The notes beneath the pieces were generated by a model. The model was not told where the DNA came from. It saw only the letters and a list, made by a program, of their open reading frames with translations, and did not search any database. A stretch of 19,624 nt of DNA from assembly GCA_023136395.1 (NCBI GenBank), contig JAGLRI010000005.1, positions 1-19,624 of the forward strand, given 5' to 3'. Positions 7,343 to 14,501 of this stretch are shown here, piece after piece (within the stretch, counting starts at the first letter, position 1; each line of letters opens with the position of its first letter). Position numbers and translations under genes: made by a program. Source of the stretch: Candidatus Bathyarchaeota archaeon (GTDB lineage Archaea; Thermoproteota; Bathyarchaeia; Bathyarchaeales; Bathyarchaeaceae).

Positions 7343-8311
7343 TTGGTGGAAGCACTTCCTAAAAAAGTAATAGAAATCGCTCAAGATATTAACAAAATGA
7401 AAATAAGGGGAGCAGGAAAGATAGCCCAGGTTGCTGTTGAAGCGCTTAAAGTAGTAGCTGAGTCCTCTAACGCGGCGGTAACTGAAGATTTTATGGCTGA
7501 AATAAAATTGGCGGCTAAAATCTTGCTGCAAACAAGACCCACAGCTGTTTCATTACCAAATGGAATACGATATGTCTTGTGGAGGTTGATGCAAGCTAAA
7601 AAAACGATTGAAGAAGTAGAAGATCTCAAAACATGTGTGATCAATGTTGCTGACCAATTTATAAAAAATTCAAAGGTAGCGATTCAAAAGATTGGGGAGA
7701 TTGGGGCGAGAAGAGTTAAAGATGGGGATGTCATATTGACGCACTGCCATAGTTCTGCTGTGATAGCTGTGATCAAGACTGCTTGGAATCAAGGAAAAAA
7801 AATCTGTGTGAACTGCACTGAAACGCGCCCCCTCTTTCAGGGTAGAATTACTGCTCGAACCTTAGGGCAAGTAGGTATCCCCGTAACAATGATTGTAGAC
7901 AGTGCAACTCGACACTTCATAAATAAAGTTGATAAAGTAATTGTAGGCGCTGATGCAATAACGGCAAATGGTGCGGTTGTAAACAAGATAGGTACTTCCA
8001 TGATTGCTTTAGTAGCACATGAAGCAAGAACTCCTTTCTTTGTAGCAGCGGAAACTTACAAGTTCAGTCCAGAAACCATGATGGGAGATTCAATTGTCCT
8101 CGAAGAAAGAGATTCCTCGGAAATTATTTCTTCTAAACTACTAAAAACCATGAAAAACGTATTCATCCGAAACCCCTCCTTTGACGTCACTCCGGCTGAA
8201 TACGTTAACTTAATTATCACTGAAAAAGGGATAATTCCACCACAAGGAGCTGTATCCATCATTCAACAGGAATATCAATGGTTTATCAGTAATGAAATGG
8301 ATACTTTGTAA
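7343..8311 (+). CDS. Ribose-1,5-bisphosphate isomerase (eIF2B-like)
   Basis: A member of the eIF2B/methylthioribose-1-phosphate isomerase superfamily that best matches archaeal ribose-1,5-bisphosphate isomerase. That enzyme makes ribulose 1,5-bisphosphate for type III RuBisCO in the AMP pathway. Motifs include KIRGAGKIA, TRPTAVSLPNG, DVILTHCHSSAV with the catalytic-region cysteine/histidines, CTETRP, VIVGADAI with the catalytic aspartate, NKIGT, and FDVTPAEYV near the end. I prefer TTG 7343 (or GTG 7346) because GGAGG lies 7-10 bases upstream and the protein then begins as its relatives do. ATG 7304 would add 13 residues that overlap the leader ORF. An aIF2B-type regulatory protein is the main alternative. 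Confidence 0.85.
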   Translation: MVEALPKKVIEIAQDINKMKIRGAGKIAQVAVEALKVVAESSNAAVTEDFMAEIKLAAKILLQTRPTAVSLPNGIRYVLWRLMQAKKTIEEVEDLKTCVINVADQFIKNSKVAIQKIGEIGARRVKDGDVILTHCHSSAVIAVIKTAWNQGKKICVNCTETRPLFQGRITARTLGQVGIPVTMIVDSATRHFINKVDKVIVGADAITANGAVVNKIGTSMIALVAHEARTPFFVAAETYKFSPETMMGDSIVLEERDSSEIISSKLLKTMKNVFIRNPSFDVTPAEYVNLIITEKGIIPPQGAVSIIQQEYQWFISNEMDTL

Positions 8312-8357
8312 AAATCTTATTTGATTATGAATAAACCAATTTATTAATTTAAGATTT
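8312..8357. repeat. 8-bp inverted repeat after the R15P isomerase gene
   Basis: AAATCTTA (8312-8319) and TAAGATTT (8350-8357) are exact inverted copies separated by 30 bases of AT-rich sequence, starting right after the isomerase stop. They could form a weak terminator stem, but in such AT-rich DNA chance is possible. Confidence 0.3.
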
Positions 8358-8361
8358 AAAA

Positions 8362-8378
8362 TTAACTAGATTAGTTAA
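8362..8378. terminator. Hairpin between convergent genes
   Basis: TTAACTA (8362-8368) and TAGTTAA (8372-8378) form a perfect 7-bp stem with a 3-base GAT loop, followed on the plus strand by AAAA. It spans the TAA stop of the minus-strand gene and lies 50 bases after the isomerase stop, so it may serve as a two-way terminator or mRNA end. Confidence 0.4.
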
Positions 8379-8635
8379 AATCCCTCAACTCTAATTATAT
8401 GCCGTTTTTCCAGTCTTTTTATCGCGTCAAAAAATTCGTTTTTTCGCTTTCCGTCGAGTTTAAAGTGCTGTAACATCTCTCTAACAGGGATTTTTACTCG
8501 TCCAAATGTGCTGATTTGTCTTCTCAAGTAATTCACAACAAGACGTTCTATTTTTCCACACTTCCATGTTGTGTTTCGAATAAGAATGGTAATCGCTTTG
8601 ATCATTCGTCTGGTTTTTTCTCTTGACTTGCTCAC
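8375..8635 (-). CDS. Small basic protein, winged-helix-like
   Basis: An 86-residue, strongly basic protein with no family I can name. Its C-terminal half (about residues 46-86) reads like a small winged helix: VKIPVREML, then KNEFFDAIKRLEKRHIIRV, where the last part matches the recognition helix and wing pattern seen in many archaeal DNA-binding proteins. The start is GTG at 8633-8635, with GAGG upstream on the minus strand. It lies downstream of, and on the same strand as, the broken AMP phosphorylase gene, but 157 bases away. A role in DNA or RNA binding is inferred only from charge and pattern. Confidence 0.6.
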   Translation of the reverse strand: MSKSREKTRRMIKAITILIRNTTWKCGKIERLVVNYLRRQISTFGRVKIPVREMLQHFKLDGKRKNEFFDAIKRLEKRHIIRVEGF

Positions 8636-8792
8636 GTCATTTTCCTCGTATCTTTGACGTTTTATTATTTTGTTAAAAGTTCTTAGTAGGATCCTTCTTT
8701 AAAAATTTTTCTTTAATAATATTTGATGCTGTGTCCTTTTAAGAAGAAAATTAAACCATTTGAACCATGCATTTATGCAGTGCTTTCTATTA

Positions 8793-10302
8793 TTAATATT
8801 CTGGAATTTTGTGTAGTAGCATTCCTTCGACAGTGATTGGGTTTGTTCTCTGTGCAATGTTGTATGCTTCAGTGAGTTTGGATGCTCGTTCTGCAAAAAT
8901 TTCAAGAAGAACATCATCTCCCTTCACCTTGTTTCCCCTTTTCCAACGTAAGATAACGCCTGCACCCTTTTCAATTGGAGCTCCTGTTGCCCGAGCGATG
9001 GCATTTATTGCACTGTTATTCACATTTGTTACAAAACCGTCGCAAGGTGCGTTTATTTCGATGTGATGCTGTCCAATAGGTATTTCTTCAGGTTTTATAG
9101 CTGGGTTCCCACCTTGTGTCTCAATGATTTCTCTCATTTTCTTTAATGCTTTCCCTGAAAAAAGAACGTCTTTTGCTGCTTCTTTTCCTTGATTTAGTTA
9201 TGTAGCTCCTCCCACTTCAAGAAGCATGCCCGTTAACGCAGTAGATTTCTCGATTAAGCTAGCAGGACCCTTACCTTGCAGCGCTAAGAGAGCTTCACGG
9301 GCTTCTAGGGCAGGACCTATTGTGTGCCCTACTGGTTGTCCTCCATACGTTATTCCACATTGAACTCTCACCTTGAGGCGATCACCCAGTTCCATAAAAC
9401 TTTGTGCGAGTTTTCTAGCATCTTCTATTGTTTCAACCTTAGCTCCCAATCCTACAGGTATATCAATGACAATAAAATCTGCTCCGACAGCTAGTTTTTT
9501 AGCCATAATGCTGGCACGCATCTGGCCTCTAGGGTCGATACATAGCGGATATTCAACTCGAATTAGAATATCGTCTGCTGGGGCGAGTCCAACTTTTCCA
9601 CCACAAACAATTGTTCCCCCCGCTTTCAGTGCCATTTCCTTCAATTCACTCGCAGTAAACTCGATGTTGGCTAGCACATTCATTGTGTCTGCTGTACCTG
9701 ATGGGCTAGTGATTGCACGACTGCTCGTTTTAGGGATAAGCAATCCGGCAGCTGCAACGATAGGAACTATCAGTAGTGTCACTTTATTGCCTGGAACACC
9801 TCCTATGCTATGCTTGTCATAGCATGGACGTGCGAAATCAATTGTAATACCAGTCTCTACCATGGCCCGTGTTAGGTACTCAACCTCATCCATACTCATG
9901 CCATGGAACTCTTCTTCCATGAGAAAGGCTGCTATTTCCAATTCACTAAGATTATGGTCAACAACGTCTCGAACTATATCATAGATTTCATCTTTTTTTT
10001 AGCGACGCTCCCTTCATCTTCTTGCGGATGTATTCAACCGATACAGGAATTTTCGCTAGAGCAATTGAGACAACTTCACCTTCTTTTATTCCAAAATCCT
10101 CTTGCAACTCTTTAAAAATGCCGATTTCTCCCATCTGGATATATGTATCAGTTATATCTACCATGGCCGTGGTTCTTTTTCTTTTATAGTTTACCTTCAC
10201 TCAATCGTGGGAGAGTATACCACTCATTTTCGCTTCTTTTTCATGCAATAAAACTAGACGTTTCCCAACTGGAACGTCAATCAATCTTGCTTTAAGTTCT
10301 AT
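8793..10302 (-). pseudogene. AMP phosphorylase, disrupted by several lesions
   Basis: Three separate reading frames together cover a complete archaeal AMP phosphorylase (thymidine phosphorylase superfamily, about 500 residues), which converts AMP and phosphate to ribose 1,5-bisphosphate and adenine. The expected start position is ATA (10300-10302) instead of ATG. A TGA interrupts the N-terminal domain at 10201-10203, where relatives continue through this stretch. An A8 run (T8 on the plus strand, 9993-10000) has one base too many; with seven As the frame continues as KKDEIYDIVRD into the next segment. A TAA stands in frame at 9198-9200, after EVGGAT, with LNQGKEAAKD following. Between lesions the motifs are well kept: KHSIGGVPGNK, TSSRAITS, GTAD, APADD and the C-terminal EGMLLHKIPEY. 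This points to recent inactivation, or to consensus errors. Confidence 0.85.
9993..10000 (-). other. A8 homopolymer at the AMP phosphorylase frameshift
   Basis: The minus strand has eight consecutive As after GCGTCGCT. Reading with eight As gives SLKKR then a stop; reading with seven restores the phosphorylase frame. Such a run is a usual site for replication errors, sequencing errors and transcriptional slippage. Confidence 0.75.
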
Positions 10303-10326
10303 CCTTAATCAATACCGCTAAAACTT

Positions 10327-10371
10327 CGTAATGTAAGTCATACCGACATTTCGCGCTTTAAAAACATTACG
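10327..10371. repeat. 8-bp inverted repeat in the divergent promoter region
   Basis: CGTAATGT (10327-10334) and ACATTACG (10364-10371) are exact inverted copies separated by 29 bases. They sit between the broken phosphorylase gene (-) and the putative transporter gene (+). They could be an operator for a dimeric regulator or a stem in the leader of either gene. There is no other evidence. Confidence 0.3.
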
Positions 10372-10422
10372 TAGAAACAGGTTTTCTATTGAACAGCGTT
10401 AACCTTATACTTCCCATCAGCC

Positions 10423-10441
10423 TTATGCATAAAAAATAAGT
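10423..10441 (+). promoter_or_regulatory. Probable TATA region for the ECF-type gene
   Basis: The T/A-rich block TTATGCATAAAAAATAAGT lies 30-48 bases before the GTG start. Transcription would begin near 10457, leaving a short leader that contains GGGG seven bases before the GTG. Confidence 0.35.
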
Positions 10442-10470
10442 GGGGATTCTGGCATGCATGGGGTAGAAAC

Positions 10471-11178
10471 GTGAAAAGGAGTCAACTTGTTTCTTTGATT
10501 GCTATTTTTACAGCTCTAAACGTAGTTTGTGACTCTATATCCGGCATTTCTTTGTTTGAATACGGTGTTTGGTGGTCATGGATTTTCCTAATAGTACCTA
10601 TCACTGGCTTCATCCTAGGTCCATACGCTGGTTTTATGTCAACATTTTTTGGGGTTATAATTGGTCATTTTATATATTTCAGAGGAGCACCTGAGTTCCT
10701 TTTTGCTATGGGAGCGCCGATAGGTGCAATGATTTCGGGTTTATTATTCAGAGGAAAATGGAAAATTGCTTTCTTGTACTATACCGTTTTATTTATTACC
10801 TATTTCGCGACGCCCATAGCTTGGAAACTTCCGGTTTGGGGAATGTGGGACACTTATCTTGCATACGCTGGTCTCTTCACAGTAGCTGTTATATTGTCTA
10901 AGAGGAAGAGTGAAAACAGTGATAAAAAGGAATCACCATATTCCCTGGCTCTATATGCCTTTATTGGGTTGGAGGCTGACATATTATTTAGAATATTCCT
11001 TCTCATACCTTGCCAGACTTATCGTCTCATCTACGGGTGGCCGGTAGAAGTCTTGCAAGGAGCCTGGGCGTTAGCAGCTACGGTTACACCTATTCAAGTA
11101 GCTTTATCTGTTTTGGTTACATCGACCATAGGAATTCCACTTATTAGAATTCTATTAAAAACAGGTTACTTTCAATAA
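10471..11178 (+). CDS. Multispanning membrane protein, probable ECF-type S component
   Basis: A 235-residue integral membrane protein with about six to seven hydrophobic segments (near residues 6-25, 36-62, 76-93, 99-118, 128-143, 160-180 and 195-228). The opening MKRSQLVSLIAIFTALNVV, the GPYAGFMSTFFGVIIG segment and the small-residue APIGAMISGLLF resemble substrate-binding S components of energy-coupling-factor vitamin transporters. No EcfA or EcfT gene is in the window, and the substrate cannot be read from the sequence. A charged linker (KRKSENSDKKES, about 144-155) separates the halves. The start is GTG at 10471 with GGGG upstream. Another kind of small permease remains possible. Confidence 0.5.
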   Translation: MKRSQLVSLIAIFTALNVVCDSISGISLFEYGVWWSWIFLIVPITGFILGPYAGFMSTFFGVIIGHFIYFRGAPEFLFAMGAPIGAMISGLLFRGKWKIAFLYYTVLFITYFATPIAWKLPVWGMWDTYLAYAGLFTVAVILSKRKSENSDKKESPYSLALYAFIGLEADILFRIFLLIPCQTYRLIYGWPVEVLQGAWALAATVTPIQVALSVLVTSTIGIPLIRILLKTGYFQ

Positions 11179-11312
11179 TTTTCAGGTTGTAGCTAGCTAA
11201 AACATACTCCGAGATTAGTCATTAACCAACTATCATTAACAAAAAGTCTAAAAGATTTAATCTCACTTATTTTTCGTGACTCTATGAAAGATCTGAGATT
11301 TTAATTTGAGGT

Positions 11313-12536
11313 ATGGAATTGAAAAAAATTGGGGATGTAGATTCAAGCCTCGATTTTCTTACAGAGGTTGTGATGGAAGGTAGAATAAGGGTTATTGTGC
11401 CTAATCTTAAAGCTTATGTAACGGAGGTTTGGGAGTACGCTCCGTCTAAAGCTCCGGTGTTCTTCAATCCTGTTATGGCGTTGAATCGAGATCTAGCTGT
11501 TTTGGTATTGCAAACATATCAAAAATTGGTTGGAAAGAAGGTTGCGGTTTGTGAACCCCTAGCTGGTTGTGGTATCCGGGGGATCAGGTTTGCAGCAGAG
11601 GTAGAAGGGGTCCGACAAATCGTTTTAAGCGACATTAATCCGAAAGCAACTAAGCTTGCTCTTCTCAATGTTAAGCGCAATACATTAGAAGAACTCATTC
11701 TTGTTGTGAATGAAGATGCTAACCTTCTTTTGAGTCGGCATGCTGTGCCTTTTAACAGATTTGACTTTATCGATGTAGATCCTTTCGGTTCTCCTGCACC
11801 GTATCTCGATTCTACTATAAGAGCTTTACGCGACGGTGGTTTGTTAGCTTTAACCGCTACAGATATGGCGCCTCTGTGTGGTGTTCATCCCCGCGCGTGC
11901 TTCAGAAAATACGGTGGCAAACCGATGCGAACCGAATATTGTCATGAATTAGCCATCCGCCTGTTGATCGGCTGTTTAGCAATGACTGCAGCAAAACATG
12001 GGATCGGTGTTAAAGTCGTTTTTAGCCATAGTACGGACCACTATATTCGAGTTTACGCCGTCATCAAACATGGTGCAAGACAAGCTGATAATAACATTAA
12101 AGAAATGGGATATGTTCTCCACTGCTTTATGTGTCTCCACAGAGAAACATCTAAGGGAATTATTTCACACTTAAAACAGAAATGTAGCCAATGTGGTTAT
12201 CCCTTGAATGTTGCAGGACCCCTATGGCTTGGAAAAATTTTTGATGAAAATTATTCTTCCCTAATGAAAAAAGAGATTGCTGGAAGAAATCTAACGCACA
12301 AAAAGAAAATTTTCAAGATGATATCTCTAATCCAAAAAGAAGCAGATGGGCCTGTTGCGTATTATACAACCGATAAAATCTGCGACAAATTAAATTTACC
12401 AACTCCTCCATTAATAAAAGTTATAGACCAGTTGAAAAGTGAGGGTTTTCAAGCCACCCCAACACACTTTAACAGTACAGGTATTAGAACTGACGCGTCG
12501 ATAAAAATCGTCAAAGAAATTATATATTCTCTATGA
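11313..12536 (+). CDS. trm1: tRNA (guanine(26)-N2)-dimethyltransferase Trm1
   Basis: A 407-residue SAM-dependent enzyme that adds two methyl groups to N2 of G26 in tRNA. The N-terminal part has the family's FFNPVMALNRDLAV (residues 50-63), the SAM-binding EPLAGCGIRGIRF (81-93), SDINPKA (106-112) and the catalytic IDVDPFGSPAPYLD (153-166). A four-cysteine zinc site follows (Cys271, Cys274, Cys291, Cys294), then PLWLG. The C-terminal third is the Trm1-specific winged domain. The ATG is preceded by GAGG. Its TGA overlaps an ATG in frame with the next gene, so the two are probably co-transcribed. Confidence 0.95.
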   Translation: MELKKIGDVDSSLDFLTEVVMEGRIRVIVPNLKAYVTEVWEYAPSKAPVFFNPVMALNRDLAVLVLQTYQKLVGKKVAVCEPLAGCGIRGIRFAAEVEGVRQIVLSDINPKATKLALLNVKRNTLEELILVVNEDANLLLSRHAVPFNRFDFIDVDPFGSPAPYLDSTIRALRDGGLLALTATDMAPLCGVHPRACFRKYGGKPMRTEYCHELAIRLLIGCLAMTAAKHGIGVKVVFSHSTDHYIRVYAVIKHGARQADNNIKEMGYVLHCFMCLHRETSKGIISHLKQKCSQCGYPLNVAGPLWLGKIFDENYSSLMKKEIAGRNLTHKKKIFKMISLIQKEADGPVAYYTTDKICDKLNLPTPPLIKVIDQLKSEGFQATPTHFNSTGIRTDASIKIVKEIIYSL

Positions 12537-12562
12537 GTATTACGGTTGTTAAAGGAGAGATA

Positions 12563-13675
12563 ATGATGAAGATGATCCCAATCAACCTACCGCAAATTGG
12601 TGAATTAGAAATCGAGGAGGTTACCAAGGTTTTGAAGAGTTGTATATTAACTGATCGTTATGGTAATGGTCCTATGGTTAAAAAATTTGAGGGTGCATTC
12701 GCAAAATTTGTAAGGACCAAACATGCCGTTGCGGTAAACAGTGGAACTGCTAGTCTTCACATGTCTTTATTAGCCGCGGGAGTTACTTGGGGTGACGAAG
12801 TAATTGTACCTAGCTTCACATTTGTAGCAACTGCGGAGGCTGTGGCATTGACGGGTGCAAAGCCTGTTTTTGTAGATATAGACCCAAATACGTATAATAT
12901 TGACCCAGAAAAGATCGAGGAAGCAATTACTAAGAAAACTAAAGTGATTCTACCTGTTGATTTGTATGGATTATCTGCAGATATAAGTGCAATGAACGAT
13001 ATTGCCCAAAACCATGATTTAACCATCATAGAAGATGCAGCTCAAGCACAAGGAGCGATGTACAAGAATAAACCTTCAGGATGTCTAGCAAATATCGCAT
13101 GTTGGAGTTTTTATGCGAGCAAAAACATGACAACAGGTGAGGGTGGTATGGTAACCACGAACTCCGACGAACTTGACGAAAAACTACGATCTATTAGGAC
13201 ACATGGAGAAAAGAAAGAATATAATTCTTTCATACTTGGACACAATTATCGTATGCCTGAAATCGAAGCAGCTATAGGGAACGTACAGCTTACCAGAATT
13301 CCAATATTTTTAGAAAAGAGACGGACAAACGCGGAACTTATGACCGAAGAACTAAAAGATATAACGGAACTACAATTGCCTACCGAACCTCTTGGATACA
13401 AACATGGATGGTATCTATACACAGTTAGGCTTCGAAGTGCAAGTGCAACAATAAGAAATGAAATAATGAGGAAATTAAGGGAACAAGGCATTGGAGTTGC
13501 TGTGTACTATTCTACTCCCATTCATCTTATGCCGTACTACCGTCAATTTGTGGGATTTCACCTACCTGAGACCGAGAAAGCTGCACAACAGGTTTTTTCG
13601 CTGCCTATCCATCCCAGTGTAACAGTTAACCAGATCAAATACATTGCAGCTTCAATCATAAACACACTTGAATGA
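12563..13675 (+). CDS. DegT/DnrJ/EryC1/StrS family PLP-dependent aminotransferase
   Basis: A fold-type I aminotransferase of the sugar-aminotransferase family, which moves an amino group onto a keto sugar nucleotide for surface polysaccharides, N-glycans or similar products. Motifs: NSGTASLHMSLLAAG, the GDEVIVPSFTFVATA loop, LPVDLYGLSADI, IEDAAQAQGA, and the PLP lysine in SFYASKNMTTGEGG. HNYRMPEIEAAIG follows. I prefer ATG 12563, which has GGAG five bases upstream and gives 370 residues beginning just before the conserved IPINLPQIGELE. ATG 12533 would overlap the trm1 stop (ATGA) and add ten residues. No other sugar genes are nearby, so the substrate is unknown. Confidence 0.92.
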   Translation: MMKMIPINLPQIGELEIEEVTKVLKSCILTDRYGNGPMVKKFEGAFAKFVRTKHAVAVNSGTASLHMSLLAAGVTWGDEVIVPSFTFVATAEAVALTGAKPVFVDIDPNTYNIDPEKIEEAITKKTKVILPVDLYGLSADISAMNDIAQNHDLTIIEDAAQAQGAMYKNKPSGCLANIACWSFYASKNMTTGEGGMVTTNSDELDEKLRSIRTHGEKKEYNSFILGHNYRMPEIEAAIGNVQLTRIPIFLEKRRTNAELMTEELKDITELQLPTEPLGYKHGWYLYTVRLRSASATIRNEIMRKLREQGIGVAVYYSTPIHLMPYYRQFVGFHLPETEKAAQQVFSLPIHPSVTVNQIKYIAASIINTLE

Positions 13676-13714
13676 TAAATTCATATGGTTAAGTATATAT
13701 GGTTAGAATAACGG

Positions 13715-14092
13715 CTAAGTCATCTCTACCTTAATTTTTGTCCCGCTTTTTACTTGTTTAAACAATTCTATGTTTTTTGTTACTTGACCAACAACGTTAA
13801 CTGGACTGTAAGGTCGAGATTTGTCATAGAAGACACACAATGCGTTTCCCATGGGCCAAAAACTGATAGTTCCCTTTTCAACATTAGCTTTAGCCTTTTC
13901 CTCCCCCATTTTTATTGGAATCTCAAAATAAATCTCTTCTTTCCAAAGTGCTGCACGTCCCACTAAGGGAAGCTTTTTGGTAATAGCTTCCACAGTTCTT
14001 GGAGCGAGGTGACGAATGAACTCTCCTTCTGCTTCACCAATTTTGTTGATCACAAACCGTATTGGTATGCGTGACACGTCTTTTCCATTCAT
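13715..14092 (-). CDS. Cyclophilin-fold protein of the TM1367/DUF369 type
   Basis: A 125-residue protein that matches the small cyclophilin-like beta-barrel family typified by Thermotoga TM1367. Family marks are IRFVINKIGEAEGEF, HLAPRTVEAITKKLP (where cyclophilin-like proteins keep AP..), WKEEIYFEIP, GTISFWPMGNALCVFYDKSRPYSP and NVVGQV. The classical prolyl-isomerase active-site residues are not clearly present, and the family's function is unknown. ATG start at 14092, 24 bases after the eS25 stop on the same strand, so the two genes are probably one operon. The gene converges on the aminotransferase. Confidence 0.8.
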   Translation of the reverse strand: MNGKDVSRIPIRFVINKIGEAEGEFIRHLAPRTVEAITKKLPLVGRAALWKEEIYFEIPIKMGEEKAKANVEKGTISFWPMGNALCVFYDKSRPYSPVNVVGQVTKNIELFKQVKSGTKIKVEMT

Positions 14093-14116
14093 TTTTTTCC
14101 CGGAATTTAGCTTCTA

Positions 14117-14428
14117 CTAATCTGCGTTTTTATATATCTTGAGGTTCTTGCCACTAGAAACGTATTCTATAACGCCTTGTCTTGCTAGTTCCTTAAGAAA
14201 ATGCTTTGCTGTACTCAGACGTAGATCAAGTCGAGACGCTACTGTGTAAGGAGTAAGAACCTTCATCTTTTTTAATTCATCAACAATTTTCTGGCTTTTA
14301 GGGTTAGGTAGAAATACACTCGCAGTTTTTTTCGCTGTGAATCTAGTGGATTTCACCTCTTTTTTTTCCTGCTTTCGACCTTGCAATTTTTCCATTTGCT
14401 TAATTGTGAGTCTCTTTTTTCCGCCCAA
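14117..14428 (-). CDS. rps25e: 30S ribosomal protein eS25 (S25e)
   Basis: A 103-residue ribosomal small-subunit protein found in archaea and eukaryotes only. It starts MGGKKRLT, has a lysine-rich tail typical of eS25 (residues 1-36), and then a winged-helix domain: LKKMKVLTPYTVASRLDLRLSTAKHFLKEL followed in pieces by ARQGVIEYVSSGKNLKIY. The order matches archaeal S25e over its whole length. The start is TTG at 14426-14428 with GAGG eight bases upstream on the minus strand. It is the first gene of a likely two-gene unit with the cyclophilin-fold protein. Confidence 0.93.
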   Translation of the reverse strand: MGGKKRLTIKQMEKLQGRKQEKKEVKSTRFTAKKTASVFLPNPKSQKIVDELKKMKVLTPYTVASRLDLRLSTAKHFLKELARQGVIEYVSSGKNLKIYKNAD

Positions 14429-14460
14429 CGACTTTTCCTCTGATAGTTTAGTGAGTTGAC

Positions 14461-14469
14461 CTTATATTT
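14461..14469 (-). promoter_or_regulatory. TATA box for eS25
   Basis: The minus strand reads AAATATAAG here, about 33 bases before the TTG start, so the transcript would begin near 14440 with a short leader that still includes GAGG. Confidence 0.5.
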
Positions 14470-14501
14470 ACTTTTTTTGATAATTAATTATGCTGTCTCT
14501 T

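Noticed and set aside
9198..9200. In-frame TAA as a possible recoding (readthrough) codon in AMP phosphorylase.
   Set aside because: Archaeal pyrrolysine uses TAG and selenocysteine uses TGA with a special element; with three other lesions in the same gene, decay is the simpler explanation.
9373..9822. A 149-codon plus-strand ORF.
   Set aside because: It is antisense to the conserved core of the AMP phosphorylase pseudogene and has no family features of its own.
10453..10474. A six-codon ORF (MHGVET) ending over the GTG start of the ECF-type gene.
   Set aside because: Too short to judge, and the TATA position suggests transcription may begin inside it.
13683..13705. Direct repeat ATATGGTTA, two copies 14 bases apart.
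   Set aside because: Only nine bases in a short AT-rich gap between convergent genes; likely chance.
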